DNA from: Rhodococcus qingshengii JCM 15477
GTDB taxonomy: Bacteria > Actinomycetota > Actinomycetes > Mycobacteriales > Mycobacteriaceae
Assembly: GCF_023221595.1 (NCBI RefSeq)
Contig: NZ_CP096567.1
Span: forward strand, 62,001-126,000
DNA length: 64,000 nt
Reading direction: 5' to 3'
Shown here in pieces: positions 43,864-52,447 of this stretch. How positions within the stretch are numbered: position 1 is the first letter of the stretch; each line of letters opens with the position of its first letter. Under the pieces are notes generated by a model. That model did no database searches, was not told the DNA's origin, and saw only the letters and a program-made list of their open reading frames with translations. Both the position numbers and the translations under genes were made by a program.

Positions 43864-44268
43864 TCAATTCGGATAGACGGCAATCTCAATGAGATTGCCA
43901 TCCAGATCCCGACAATAGTGCGACACCATCTCTCCGAGGGCACCTAGCTTGGTCACGGGCCCGTCGAGCACCTCCACCCCACAGCTCTCCAGGTGCGCGC
44001 TGACAGCATCCGGCGAAGCCGACGTGACGAAGCACAAATCCTCGGAACCCGCCGCCTCGACGGCACCTGTGGTCCAGCCCGGGTCTTGCTCCACCGTTCC
44101 GAGAGGCCTCAAATTGATCTTCTGATTTCCGAACTTCACCGCAGTGCGCGCCGTGGGGCCGAATCGCTCGATCGTCATTCCGAGTACTGTCGCGTACCAC
44201 CAGGCTGTGGCATCGACGTCACGACAGTTGATCACGATATGGTCAAACCGCTCGACCGAGAATCCCAT
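43864..44268 (-). CDS. VOC-family (glyoxalase-like) protein
   Basis: 134 residues from the ATG at 44268 (GAGGTG 7 bases upstream), starting MGFSVERFDHIVINCRDVDA. The beta-alpha-beta-beta-beta repeats of the vicinal-oxygen-chelate fold are visible. His10 (FDHIV) and the Glu in LDGNLIEIAVYPN are the usual metal ligands, with GDMVSHY-like strand GEMVSHYCRDLDG. The reaction is unknown. The closest family type is virulence-protein or bleomycin-resistance-like VOC proteins of ~130 residues. Intact. Confidence 0.88.
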   Translation of the reverse strand: MGFSVERFDHIVINCRDVDATAWWYATVLGMTIERFGPTARTAVKFGNQKINLRPLGTVEQDPGWTTGAVEAAGSEDLCFVTSASPDAVSAHLESCGVEVLDGPVTKLGALGEMVSHYCRDLDGNLIEIAVYPN

Positions 44269-44309
44269 GGTTGTGCACCTCATTCGTCACCGTAAACAAC
44301 TCGACGAAG

Positions 44310-44911
44310 TCACCCTACAGCGACGTCCATACCTGCGTTCTTGTACATAATGCCCCGCTTCAAGCGGCCATTTGCCGAGAGTCTGGAAGAAAAGCCGGTT
44401 CCGTCGTTTCCGATGTAGATGAGCGATCTGGAGTCATCGTGGGCGCCGAGGATCAGTGATCCGATGCCGCCGGCGGCGTTGCCGGATCCGGGGACGAATC
44501 CGCAGATGATTCCTTCGGTGTTGGCGCGGAGTGGTGTTTTCAGCCAGCTCGGGGACCGTTTTCCGGGTTGGTAGGTCGAGGTGACGCTTTTGGCGACGAT
44601 GCCTTCGAGGTGGTGTTTGCGGGCGACCTGGAGCATGGTCGGTTCGTCGACGTTGAGCCAGTGGGGTGGGAGTTTGATGCGCGGGTGTTCGAGGCTGAGG
44701 TTGGCGAGCGCTTCGCGGCGTTCGAGGTAGGGAAGGTCGGCTGTCGATGTTCCGTCGATGTCGAGGACGCCGAAGACGTAGTAGGTGGTCAGGGCGTCGT
44801 TGCGAAGTTGGGTGGTGGGTTTGAGTACGTGCATCCGGCGTTGCAATCGGGAGAAGGACGGGACACCGTCGGGTCCGAGTGCGACGATCTCGCCGTCGAT
44901 CTTAATCTCAA
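44310..44911 (-). pseudogene. ATP-dependent DNA ligase (LigD-type) fragment
   Basis: The minus strand reads EIKIDGEIVALGPDGVPSFS, LQRRMHVLKPTTQLRND, YYVFGVLDIDGTSTADLPYL, LEGIVAKSVTSTYQPGKRSP and SWLKTPLR, ending near IYIGNDGTGFSSRL. These are the adenylation-domain motifs III to V of the LigD-type ligases. Motif I (the active-site lysine) and the N terminus are missing above 44911, and the OB-fold end is replaced after 44352. It cannot be active. LigD and Ku carry out end-joining in related bacteria. Confidence 0.8.
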
Positions 44912-45132
44912 CAGGGTCAGCTCATCACTACTGGTGAGATGATGCATGACCGTGGATGGGCAGTAAGCCACTGAGGTTCTCGGTGAAGCACTAGAAGGTG
45001 ATCTGGGATTTTCACTGCTGCGGCGAAACACTACGAGAGATCGGGCGGGTCCTCGACCAAACGATCATGTGTTCTGTGAATCTTCCTGCTCAGGCAGCGA
45101 CCGGTGCCGAGGGGACGGTTACGCGAACAGTA

Positions 45133-45193
45133 CGCCACAGCCACACCCGCATGTAGTTCTCTTAGCGCGGGTGTGGCTGTGGCGCAACTACAT
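45133..45193. terminator. 18-bp perfect inverted repeat with an overlapping second stem
   Basis: CGCCACAGCCACACCCGC (45133-45150) and its exact reverse complement at 45167-45184 form one stem. ATGTAGTT in the loop (45151-45158) pairs with AACTACAT (45186-45193) beyond it, so two structures compete. It lies at the 3' side of the minus-strand secreted-protein gene, so it could terminate it. Confidence 0.6.
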
Positions 45194-45199
45194 TCCGAG

Positions 45200-45840
45200 T
45201 CAGGGAGTGACGGTGATGCCGGGCGCGGAGTTGAACTTGAGCGCCCCGGTCATCTTCGCTGTTCCGGCCCCTGCTGCCGGGCATGATGCGCTTCCCCCGT
45301 TGGAGGTGAAGTTCACCGTTCCGGTGTTGTTGGCGGTGACGGTATGTGTTGTTCCTGTAGGGCACGGGGCCGGCAGTGCTGGCGGTGACGTCGATGACGC
45401 AGCCACCAGCGACTACATGAGCTCCACCGTTGGGGATTTTGATACTTCCCATCGGTGATCCACTGTCTGCGTTGACGTTCAGAGCCCAGGAACCCGACGT
45501 GGTCATCGTTGCCGGCACACCTTCGAGGTCACATCCGGACAGTCCCACGCTCGCGATGTTGATGCTGATGCCGCCCGTTCCGGAGTTTACGTTACCGGGC
45601 GCTGCAGGGGTGATTCCGGTTCCGCTGACGCTGGTGCAGTACAACTCGAGACCGCCAGTTGTCACGAAACTGAGCCCACTGCTGGTGGCCGTCACCGGAG
45701 TGGCTGTGGCGGGGCTGATCGTGGTGGACGCTGCTGCAATCCTGGATGCAGCGATGGTCAATGCGGCTGCTGCCCGACGAGCGCAGAGGCCTTGCCGAGC
45801 ATTGTGCGTGATGACAGGTGATGCGCCGTTCTGTCGAATA
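45200..45840 (-). pseudogene. Secreted beta-rich protein, frameshifted
   Basis: A signal-like stretch AAAALTIAASRIAAASTTIS is followed by ATPVTATSSGLSFVTTGGLE, YCTSVSGTGITPAAPGNVNS and MTTSGSWALNVNADSGSPMG. Near 45350-45380 the sense moves to another frame: TGTTHTVTANNTGTVNFTSN, GGSASCPAAGAGTAKMTGAL, ending APGITVTP at 45200. A plausible start (ATG in a third frame, reading MLGKASALVG) also needs an indel. The protein would be ~200 residues, exported and Thr/Gly-rich. At least one and probably two frameshifts are present. Confidence 0.6.
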
Positions 45841-45900
45841 CCTTTGGGGTGAACCGTCAGTCGAAAGAAGTTCAGGCGGGTGTGATCTCTACCCGAACTC

Positions 45901-46248
45901 GTGACCGCGACCGGCGACGAATTCGTCGTCCACATGGATCGCGAAGCTCTGGGCGACCTACCCATGGGACAGTACGACGTCACAGTGACGATCAAAACCT
46001 TTGTTCCCCAACGCGAAATAGCATGGACCATCCTCGGAACTGTCCGACCTCCGATCGGGCACGTCTACGGATATCGGATCGAGCCGGCCGACGACGGCCA
46101 CAGTTCCCTCGTGACCTCGTACTACGACTGGTCTGATATCGGTCCCACCTGGCGGCAAGCAGGAATCTTTCCCGTCATCGCCGAAGGATCTCTCAAAGCC
46201 ACGCTCGGTATCCTTGCACGCACCGTAGCCAGTGGTTATCCGCGCTGA
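45901..46248 (+). pseudogene. SRPBCC (START-like) protein, N terminus missing
   Basis: From a GTG at 45901: VTATGDEFVVHMDREALGDL, then MGQYDVTVTIKTFVPQREIA, WTILGTVRPPIGHVYGYRIE and TSYYDWSDIGPTWRQAGIFP. This is the C-terminal two thirds of a polyketide-cyclase/START-fold protein. The N-terminal strand and helices usually found in ~160-residue members are absent: the preceding bases belong to another segment. No ribosome site precedes the GTG, so I treat it as truncated. Confidence 0.7.
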
Positions 46249-46279
46249 CCCCGCCCGAAAGCCCAGCGTCGGGGCCGTG

Positions 46280-46459
46280 ATGCTCCTCTTCCGCGAGCGC
46301 TCAGCCACCACCGTGACAATCGCAGCACTGATCGCCGGTGCCGTCGCAACCTCATGGATCTATCTCAACGGAATCTTGTTCCCCACAACGACTCCAGTGA
46401 GTGCAATGTCCTACGTTGCGCTCACAACCATCACGCCGGCCCTACCGCCTGTTATCTGA
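46280..46459 (+). CDS. Possible small membrane protein
   Basis: 59 residues from the ATG at 46280: MLLFRERSATTVTIAALIAG, AVATSWIYLNGILFPTTTPV, SAMSYVALTTITPALPPVI. One or two hydrophobic segments. No ribosome site is evident and the composition is ordinary, so this is a weak call. It begins 32 bp after the SRPBCC fragment. Confidence 0.3.
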   Translation: MLLFRERSATTVTIAALIAGAVATSWIYLNGILFPTTTPVSAMSYVALTTITPALPPVI

Positions 46460-47113
46460 TGGGGCGCCGAAGCCACGCTGACGCATCCGCGCCGCCACCT
46501 CACCTGAACTCGCGACAAGAGGCTGCCAAAGAGTGGTAGACGAACCTCCACTGCAACCCAACACGCCCGACTTCCCCGTCACGAGGCACGGGTCCATCAG
46601 TTCATGAAGACCACGTCGCCCGACCTACACTAGAATGCCGAGAAGTTTTCTGCGCATTCACTTTTCGAGCACTGATCCGGTTCGCCATCGATACTACATC
46701 AGCCACCCGATATTCACACGGCGAGCGCCTACGATCTCAGGCCTACCCCCCCAGGCATGGGCCCGCACGATCCACCACGCCCGCCCTCACCCCTGCGGGA
46801 TCGCGTACCGCGGTAAATTTGCCGGTGCACTGTGCGGGGCGCTGCTCGAACAAGCAGCAGACCCTTCCCACCCGTCCGGCGCCATCACTGCCACCGTCCC
46901 GTATCGAAATCGCATGCCGAATCGACAGCGCTGTAGCCGCACTGGGGTTTAACGCCGTCTGATCCGGCAGGGTTGATCGCTACAACATTCTTCGACCTCC
47001 ACGACAGATCACAGATATCCGGCAGTTTCTTTTGCTCCGGAGACGACGCAGGACAACGGCAGCTTCACGCAGGCGCCAGAAATCGGGCCCGATTCGCGCT
47101 ACCGTTCTAGGCT
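46460..47113. other. Intergenic, no gene seen
   Basis: Overlapping Pro/Arg-rich frames only. The region may hold the promoter of the PLD-like gene. Confidence 0.45.
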
Positions 47114-48061
47114 ATGGGGACCAGCTTCCACGGACCGAACCCGTGGCCACACATCACGCGCGCAATCCGCACGCGAGGCCCACGCTTTGCCGCTGTTCCG
47201 TATCTCGGACACCTTGCGCCCGAACTACTTCCACTTCGCAGTGGAGACCTTCTGATCGTCAATGCTTCTACCGCGGCGATCCGCGTCCACGCCACTTCAC
47301 CTGCCGTTCTTGCGCACTACCTCAGCAAGGGCGTTCGCGTCCTGTCGTCGTCAACACTGCACGCCAAGGTCATCGTGACGAACCAACGAGCTGTAATCGG
47401 CTCGCCGAATGCTTCCGAAAATTCCACATTCACCCATGAAGCGGTCGTCATTTCCGATGACCCCCAAGTGGTTGCCGACAGTCGCGCGTTCATCAACAAT
47501 ATCGACGAAACCACTGCTGTAGACCAAATATTCATCGACAACGCCGCGCGCGAATGGGCGATCGGGCGTGCCGTACCCATACCCGGCATCACTGGCCGAA
47601 TGCAGAACCTTGACAACGACTTTCCTCTTACTCCGACCAACCGAGTATTTATCAGGCAAGTCAGCGATCACGAAACCCGTCCCTCCGTGCGCATCGCACC
47701 TGTGAAACAGACTTCAACGAAGCATCTTTCGGTCAATCCGAGCGTGAGATATCGACTCGAAACACTCAGACTCGGAAAACCAAGCAGCATGGCACGTGGG
47801 GACGTCGTCATCCGCGTCTCCACGGACAACGAATTGTTATTACCACCCGCTGTCGTGATATCCAACCAGGATCGAATACCGGATTCTCCCAGTCAATCTC
47901 AGCTCTTTCTCCGCGTTCGCAACGACCTGCTACCGCTTCCTGTGGCAGACACCGAGAGGTATCTCGTCGATGTCGGGCACCCCAGCGCACAACTGCGGTC
48001 CAACCACTACGTTCGCTCGCTCAGTCTTCGGGCCGAACTGTTGGCGTTGTGGAACCTTTGA
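47114..48061 (+). CDS. PLD-like (HKD-type) protein, possible nuclease
   Basis: 315 residues starting MGTSFHGPNPWPHITRAIRT. The motif LHAKVIVTNQRAVIGSPNAS has the H-x-K of phospholipase D-type enzymes (His83, Lys85) and the later Gly-Ser (96-97); the Asp of HxKx4D is Asn90. Only one such motif is present, so a working enzyme would need to dimerise, as NucA-type nucleases do. Residues ~100-180 continue the fold (FTHEAVVISDDPQVVADSRA); the C-terminal ~130 residues (SLSLRAELLALWNL at the end) are of unknown type. Substrate unknown: DNA or lipid. No partner gene is adjacent. Confidence 0.7.
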   Translation: MGTSFHGPNPWPHITRAIRTRGPRFAAVPYLGHLAPELLPLRSGDLLIVNASTAAIRVHATSPAVLAHYLSKGVRVLSSSTLHAKVIVTNQRAVIGSPNASENSTFTHEAVVISDDPQVVADSRAFINNIDETTAVDQIFIDNAAREWAIGRAVPIPGITGRMQNLDNDFPLTPTNRVFIRQVSDHETRPSVRIAPVKQTSTKHLSVNPSVRYRLETLRLGKPSSMARGDVVIRVSTDNELLLPPAVVISNQDRIPDSPSQSQLFLRVRNDLLPLPVADTERYLVDVGHPSAQLRSNHYVRSLSLRAELLALWNL

Positions 48062-48176
48062 GTCCTGAGAAACGAATGTTGACGGAATGCGAAGCATTCC
48101 TTCGAGTGCGCGAACAGCGCACCGTCAATACGTCGATCCGAGCAATGTACTCACGGAAGTCGAACGACGCACGACT

Positions 48177-48569
48177 CTAATGTTCGAATCCAGTGATCGA
48201 AATCCTCTGCGCAACTGCGACAAAGAGCATTCCACGTGACAATATACGCGGATCGACCTCCCCCAACCGAAGTCCCTCACGATTCCAGGCGAACACGAAG
48301 GCACAAACCCTCCCCGCTGGAAACCTACGTTCGGCAGCTGACAGGTTAAGGTGCCTTTCCGGATCTTTCAGGTGCTCCTCTCGACACGTGACCCGAGCCA
48401 TCGAGCTCGCAGACGCACCATCGACTTTCCACAGACCCCCGTCTCCCTCCATCTCCACGACACACGGCAGCAGCCTGCGGAAGCGCCGTCCAACACGCGG
48501 GTTACATAACCCCTCCCCCGCGTTCAGTCGCACATGAACCTCCCCGGCGTCTGACAGCACGAGAGCCAA
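48177..48569 (-). CDS. Doubtful hypothetical gene
   Basis: 130 residues from a TTG at 48569 with GGAG 6 bases upstream. It contains LSDAGEVHVRLNAGEG and VCAFVFAWNREGLRLGEVDP. The composition is less convincing than that of nearby genes and there is no partner or family match. Listed because the start signal is reasonable. Confidence 0.3.
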   Translation of the reverse strand: MALVLSDAGEVHVRLNAGEGLCNPRVGRRFRRLLPCVVEMEGDGGLWKVDGASASSMARVTCREEHLKDPERHLNLSAAERRFPAGRVCAFVFAWNREGLRLGEVDPRILSRGMLFVAVAQRISITGFEH

Positions 48570-48834
48570 GCATCTCCATCCGCTCCCGAAGAATCCAACC
48601 CGATTCCGACGCTAGACCCATCATCGAACCGCCGACCGCCAACGCACCCAAACTCCACCTTCAGCGAAGCGTCAGAGGCGGTCCGTCAAGCCCCTCCCTG
48701 GTCGGGCCGGCGGCGGGCTGTGAGGCGGGCCGCCGCAAAATCCCTCAGAACTCCATGGCAACATCAACCACACGCGACACACCGAACAAGCGCGCCTACC
48801 CGTATCAGTTACAGATTGGTTCTAGTCTTTCCTC
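48570..48834. other. Intergenic before the small plasmid protein
   Basis: No feature assigned. The promoter of 48835 should lie here; TTACAG and TAGTCT are weak -35 and -10 candidates. Confidence 0.35.
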
Positions 48835-49092
48835 ATGGCACAGCACAACAAGGGACCTCGCGGACACATCGCGACTCGTGCTCCCCTCAAGCAGCACAAG
48901 GTGTACGAGGATCGGGCCGCCGAACTCGGAATCCCTGCTGGGGATTACTCCGTGCTCATATTGGCCATCACCCACGGACTGGACATCCCGGACTACATCA
49001 TCGACAAACTGCATCCGGACCAGCTGAGACTTCTCGAGGTCGAGGCAGCTGGATCACTGCGTCGCATCGAGCAACTTGCGGTCGGCGCATGA
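48835..49092 (+). CDS. Small basic plasmid-type protein
   Basis: 85 residues starting MAQHNKGPRGHIATRAPLKQ, then HKVYEDRAAELGIPAGDYSV and LILAITHGLDIPDYIIDKLH. The layout (basic N-terminal strand followed by two helices) is that of a short ribbon-helix-helix-like DNA-binding protein. No ribosome site is visible, so it may be leaderless. It is followed at once by a terminator and lies ~660 bp before the initiator gene, so a role in copy control or partition is possible. The family name is not known to me. Confidence 0.6.
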   Translation: MAQHNKGPRGHIATRAPLKQHKVYEDRAAELGIPAGDYSVLILAITHGLDIPDYIIDKLHPDQLRLLEVEAAGSLRRIEQLAVGA

Positions 49093-49102
49093 ACTATCCC
49101 TA

Positions 49103-49149
49103 GACAGCGAACAACCCCCAGGGCTTGGCGGCATCGGGGGCTGTCCGTT
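49103..49149 (+). terminator. Hairpin terminator after the small basic gene
   Basis: GACAGC (49103-49108) and CCCCC (49115-49119) pair with GGGGGCTGTC (49136-49145), with a short bulge, followed by CGTTT. Confidence 0.6.
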
Positions 49150-49749
49150 TATGCGGTTGTGAGAGCTTCCCAGCTCCCTGACCACCACTAACCCAGTGAA
49201 GGAAGAGGCGGTGACCACCACTACCTCGAAAGGAAGAGGCGGTGCTTACTCGATGATATCGCAGAAACGCAATTCCGCCATACTCGCGGACGCGTTCACG
49301 GTGTCATTTTTGGCACGTCCAGATCACAGTTCAGCTTTCATGGCGACCGGATCACACTTCTGCGTCCCGAATGTCCCATCCGAGCAAGCCAGCACCGTAC
49401 CCATGGCGGTACCGATGTGCGGCCGCCGGATCGAACAGACCTCCCGAACAACCGCGGCCGTAACGCGCGTACAGCGGATCCGCAGACAGGGAGGCCGCCC
49501 CTAGCCGACAACGAACGAAGTGCCCCGATACCTAACTAAACAGCGCAGACCTCTTGAAAAGCACAAAGGCCCCCGAAGGGGGTGATTGGGAGCGGACCGC
49601 ATCGCGGCGAAATAAGGACTGGCAGGTCCTTGACGTCGACTGAGAACTGGCAGGTTCTCCGACATCTGTTCTCGAACATTCTCGAGAGGTGAGCTTCGAA
49701 AGTTAGCGCTTTCTCTGCTCGTACTGCATCCCCTGGAAGGGACTTACCT
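49150..49749. other. Probable replication control region upstream of rep
   Basis: No gene. It contains the direct repeat GGAAGAGGCGGTG (49201-49213 and 49232-49244), a short perfect hairpin CCCCC-GAA-GGGGG (49570-49582), and the two related hairpins at 49614-49659 described separately. The position just upstream of the initiator gene fits an origin or an attenuation region. Confidence 0.5.
49614..49659 (+). repeat. Two tandem hairpins with identical loops and covarying stems
   Basis: AAGGAC-TGGCAG-GTCCTT (49614-49631) and GAGAAC-TGGCAG-GTTCTC (49642-49659). Both stems are perfect 6-bp, the loops are identical, and the stem bases differ in a paired way. The distance between starts is 28 bp. 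The position is about 90 bp upstream of the rep ATG. Confidence 0.8.
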
Positions 49750-51087
49750 ATGGCAGGTACGTCTCAGGGTAGCGCATACCCTGAATACAGCCCAACTCAT
49801 TCCATATCACCAACCTTCGGCGTGTCGCGCATCGGCACCCAATCCACGGTCCCTCAATCGACAGAAGTCGACGAATGGCAAGCGGCAGTCGACGATGCTC
49901 TCTCACGTATCGCGCGCCTCGACTCTGCTACACGGCAACTCAACGAGTCCACTGACCAGCGAGGACGGTCTTGGTCCCTACCTGTCGAACCAACGGAACA
50001 AGCACGCGTTCCAGTGTGGACATCACGCAGGGAATGGCTCCGCCAATTCCGGCATCACACCACCAGCCCGGTCGGCAAGGCGCTGTGCGCGCGCCACCTG
50101 ATCAAGCCCGACAAGGCTTACGCAGTGGCACAAGCTCACGCACATTTCGCCGAATCCCACACCGGCCGCGGGGTCTCCGCAGCGAAATCGACGATCGCTG
50201 CCCGCGCCAAAGTCAGCGAATCCTCTGTCAACCGCGCCAGGCGAGTGCTCATCGCTCTGGGAATGGGCATCGAACACGTCCGGGGACGGAACCTCAAAAC
50301 CCTGGAATTTCTGGCTGCTGAAGCACATCACGGGGGTCAACAGCACCGCGCAGCATCGACATGGTCACTGTCATCCCCTCGAACAATCGTGGCAACGACA
50401 CCTCAGCGCAAACTCTCCAAGACGCGACCGTCTCGCGCCTCTGAAAGAGCAACCCGCCACAGAGCTCGCAACTCTCTGAGGCCCGACGTCAATCGCGTCG
50501 ATCAGCCCCACAGCAGCCGACCAGGGCCGATAGGAACTGACACCCTATCTAGTGTTGGTTTTTTATCTTTCGAAGTTCTTCCGTTAGGAAGAACTCACCA
50601 ACGCGCGCACGCGCGAGCCCAGCTCACAACGAAAAAACGAAACACTTCTCGGATCACACCCCGGCCTCTGGCACTTCAGAGGACTGCAGCCGAACTCGTC
50701 ATCCATGCGCCGGCTCTCAGTCCGCCCGGACATATCGGGGCAATCTGTGATCTTCTCCGCGATGTCAAGATCGATACGACGCGATGGACAGGACGTGACA
50801 TTGCACAGACCCTTTCCCGAGACACAGCAGATCGGGGGTGGATCTGGCCAACAAGATCAAGTCTGATCTCACCGTTGGCATATCTCAGACGCAGGCTCGA
50901 TGGGATCGACTGGACCGGAGAATCACCCAGTGAACAGCGTAAATCGGCCGACCTGGCGCGAAAGAGGGAACAAGAATTACTTGAAAGCTCACATGTTCAG
51001 CGTACGAAAATGGCAGCGAACCCGGAGCACCGCGCCAAGATCCTAGCCAGCATTCGGGCACACCTGACATGCAAGCAGCAGCATTGA
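49750..51087 (+). CDS. Plasmid replication initiator (Rep), winged-helix type
   Basis: 445 residues with GGAAGGGA 8 bases before the ATG. Residues ~75-190 read WTSRREWLRQFRHHTTSPVG, then GRGVSAAKSTIAARAKVSES and SVNRARRVLIALGMG, a winged helix-turn-helix of the type found in initiators of actinobacterial plasmids. A long Arg/Ser-rich linker (~200-330) follows, then a C-terminal domain with SPPGHIGAICDLLRDVKIDT, ARDIAQTLSRDTAD-like ARGRDIAQTLS and AYLRRRLDGIDW. Position between the origin-like hairpins and the partition array supports the role. The family is inferred from domain layout and context, not from a match I can name. Confidence 0.65.
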   Translation: MAGTSQGSAYPEYSPTHSISPTFGVSRIGTQSTVPQSTEVDEWQAAVDDALSRIARLDSATRQLNESTDQRGRSWSLPVEPTEQARVPVWTSRREWLRQFRHHTTSPVGKALCARHLIKPDKAYAVAQAHAHFAESHTGRGVSAAKSTIAARAKVSESSVNRARRVLIALGMGIEHVRGRNLKTLEFLAAEAHHGGQQHRAASTWSLSSPRTIVATTPQRKLSKTRPSRASERATRHRARNSLRPDVNRVDQPHSSRPGPIGTDTLSSVGFLSFEVLPLGRTHQRAHARAQLTTKKRNTSRITPRPLALQRTAAELVIHAPALSPPGHIGAICDLLRDVKIDTTRWTGRDIAQTLSRDTADRGWIWPTRSSLISPLAYLRRRLDGIDWTGESPSEQRKSADLARKREQELLESSHVQRTKMAANPEHRAKILASIRAHLTCKQQH

Positions 51088-51536
51088 GGCTTTACTGGCC
51101 CAAATCCGGCCAAGCAATACGCGTCCGAAAAACACGCTTCACGATGATCGACAAGCGTTGCCGAGAAGTGTGGCGGTCCGTGGCACGGCACTCTGATCGC
51201 CACGGGGTCTAAATACTCATGGCGAGGTTGATCGAGACACAAAGATCCAGAAGGTCAACATTTTGATCTAATACGCGTAGCTCACAGCCATTTTCGGAGA
51301 ACTGACCCTGCCCGAACCAGACAATGGCGGGCTGACGGTCCACTTCTTTGCGCTTGAAGAACGCGGCGTTGGTACGGGTTCAACATTCGAGAAGAGGTTC
51401 AACCGACTGCCGTTTCCTCAAATGCAGACGCGCGCGTAGGTATTCGAATCGTCTATCGGTCATATCTCTCCGAGACATGTACCTGACTGAGCATCTTTAT
51501 TTGCGCAGGTAAACGGCTTTTTGTGCAGAAGGGCAT
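51088..51536. other. Intergenic, no gene seen
   Basis: AT-richer than its neighbours. No supported frame. Confidence 0.45.
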
Positions 51537-51635
51537 GGTGCGATCACTGCGTGTGACGCATGCTTTGCGAGGCATCCTGGTCGCGCATGCCATACATGCA
51601 ATGCGTGCGTTGCAAGGCATGCATTGCATGTATGG
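51537..51635. repeat. 9-bp periodic YGCR array, cluster 1 (11 units)
   Basis: Eleven consecutive 9-mers in one phase, for example GGTGCGATC, ACTGCGTGT, GACGCATGC, TTTGCGAGG. Positions 4-5 are GC in eight of eleven. Same consensus as the large array at 55499. Confidence 0.8.
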
Positions 51636-52256
51636 CAGCGCTGTTGCGTGAAACGGTGGGCCATCTTGCGTCGTTCTTGGCCGTCGACACGGCAGCGTCG
51701 GCATCGTGCACGGGATACTTGTAGAGGGGAAGCTGTCTCCACCCCCTCCCCCACTCGGTTGAGAAGTGCGTGTGTTTCGGCGTTGCGATTCATGCGTCGC
51801 TGTATTCGAAATGTGCCCACCCATCAGAAAGTTCTGCTCGCAAAGCGGCGAAATCAAGCCTGACGAAACGGATTTTCCCTACCCCGTCGCCCATCCTAAT
51901 TTCGTCACTGTGACGTAAAGTTAACGTCTGCTCGGACTCGCTTCGGTCATTCGACCTCGGCCGAACTACGACTGATCCGGATCTCGACACGTCCCTTCCC
52001 CTTACACCTCAGGGTTCACACCGCGACCTACCTTTCGCGCAGAAATTTCGTTTCACCGCGGGCCCCGTTGTGTCCTGAGATGATTGCGCAATGTTTTTTC
52101 GTGAGTTAGATGACCACGCCGACTTGCAGTGAATCGGCTGTATCTCTCAATAGAATTGGGCCCCTCCCCCTCGATCAGTGCGGTTGTTCGGCCCATGCAT
52201 GTCTCACTGCACGATCCGTGCGGTTCATGTGAGTGCTTCTGGCCTCGATGTTCGGA
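51636..52256. other. Intergenic up to IS21 copy 2
   Basis: No gene seen. Before the IS21 insertion it was continuous with 54916 onward, so clusters 1 and 2 of the array were closer to each other. Confidence 0.45.
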
Positions 52257-52447
52257 TGTCGGCGGCCATGAAATTCTGCCCGGAGACGGCCACGAAACTG
52301 CCCGCTGGCGGACATGAAACCTGCCCGGTGGCGGTCATGGGATCTGCCCGACACGACGTCGTCTGCCTCACCGGCTCCGACGGTTGAGGCCCCTCCTCAG
52401 GTGCGATCGGCGGTGCTGAAGCGCCCGTCGCCCTGAGGAGGGACAAC

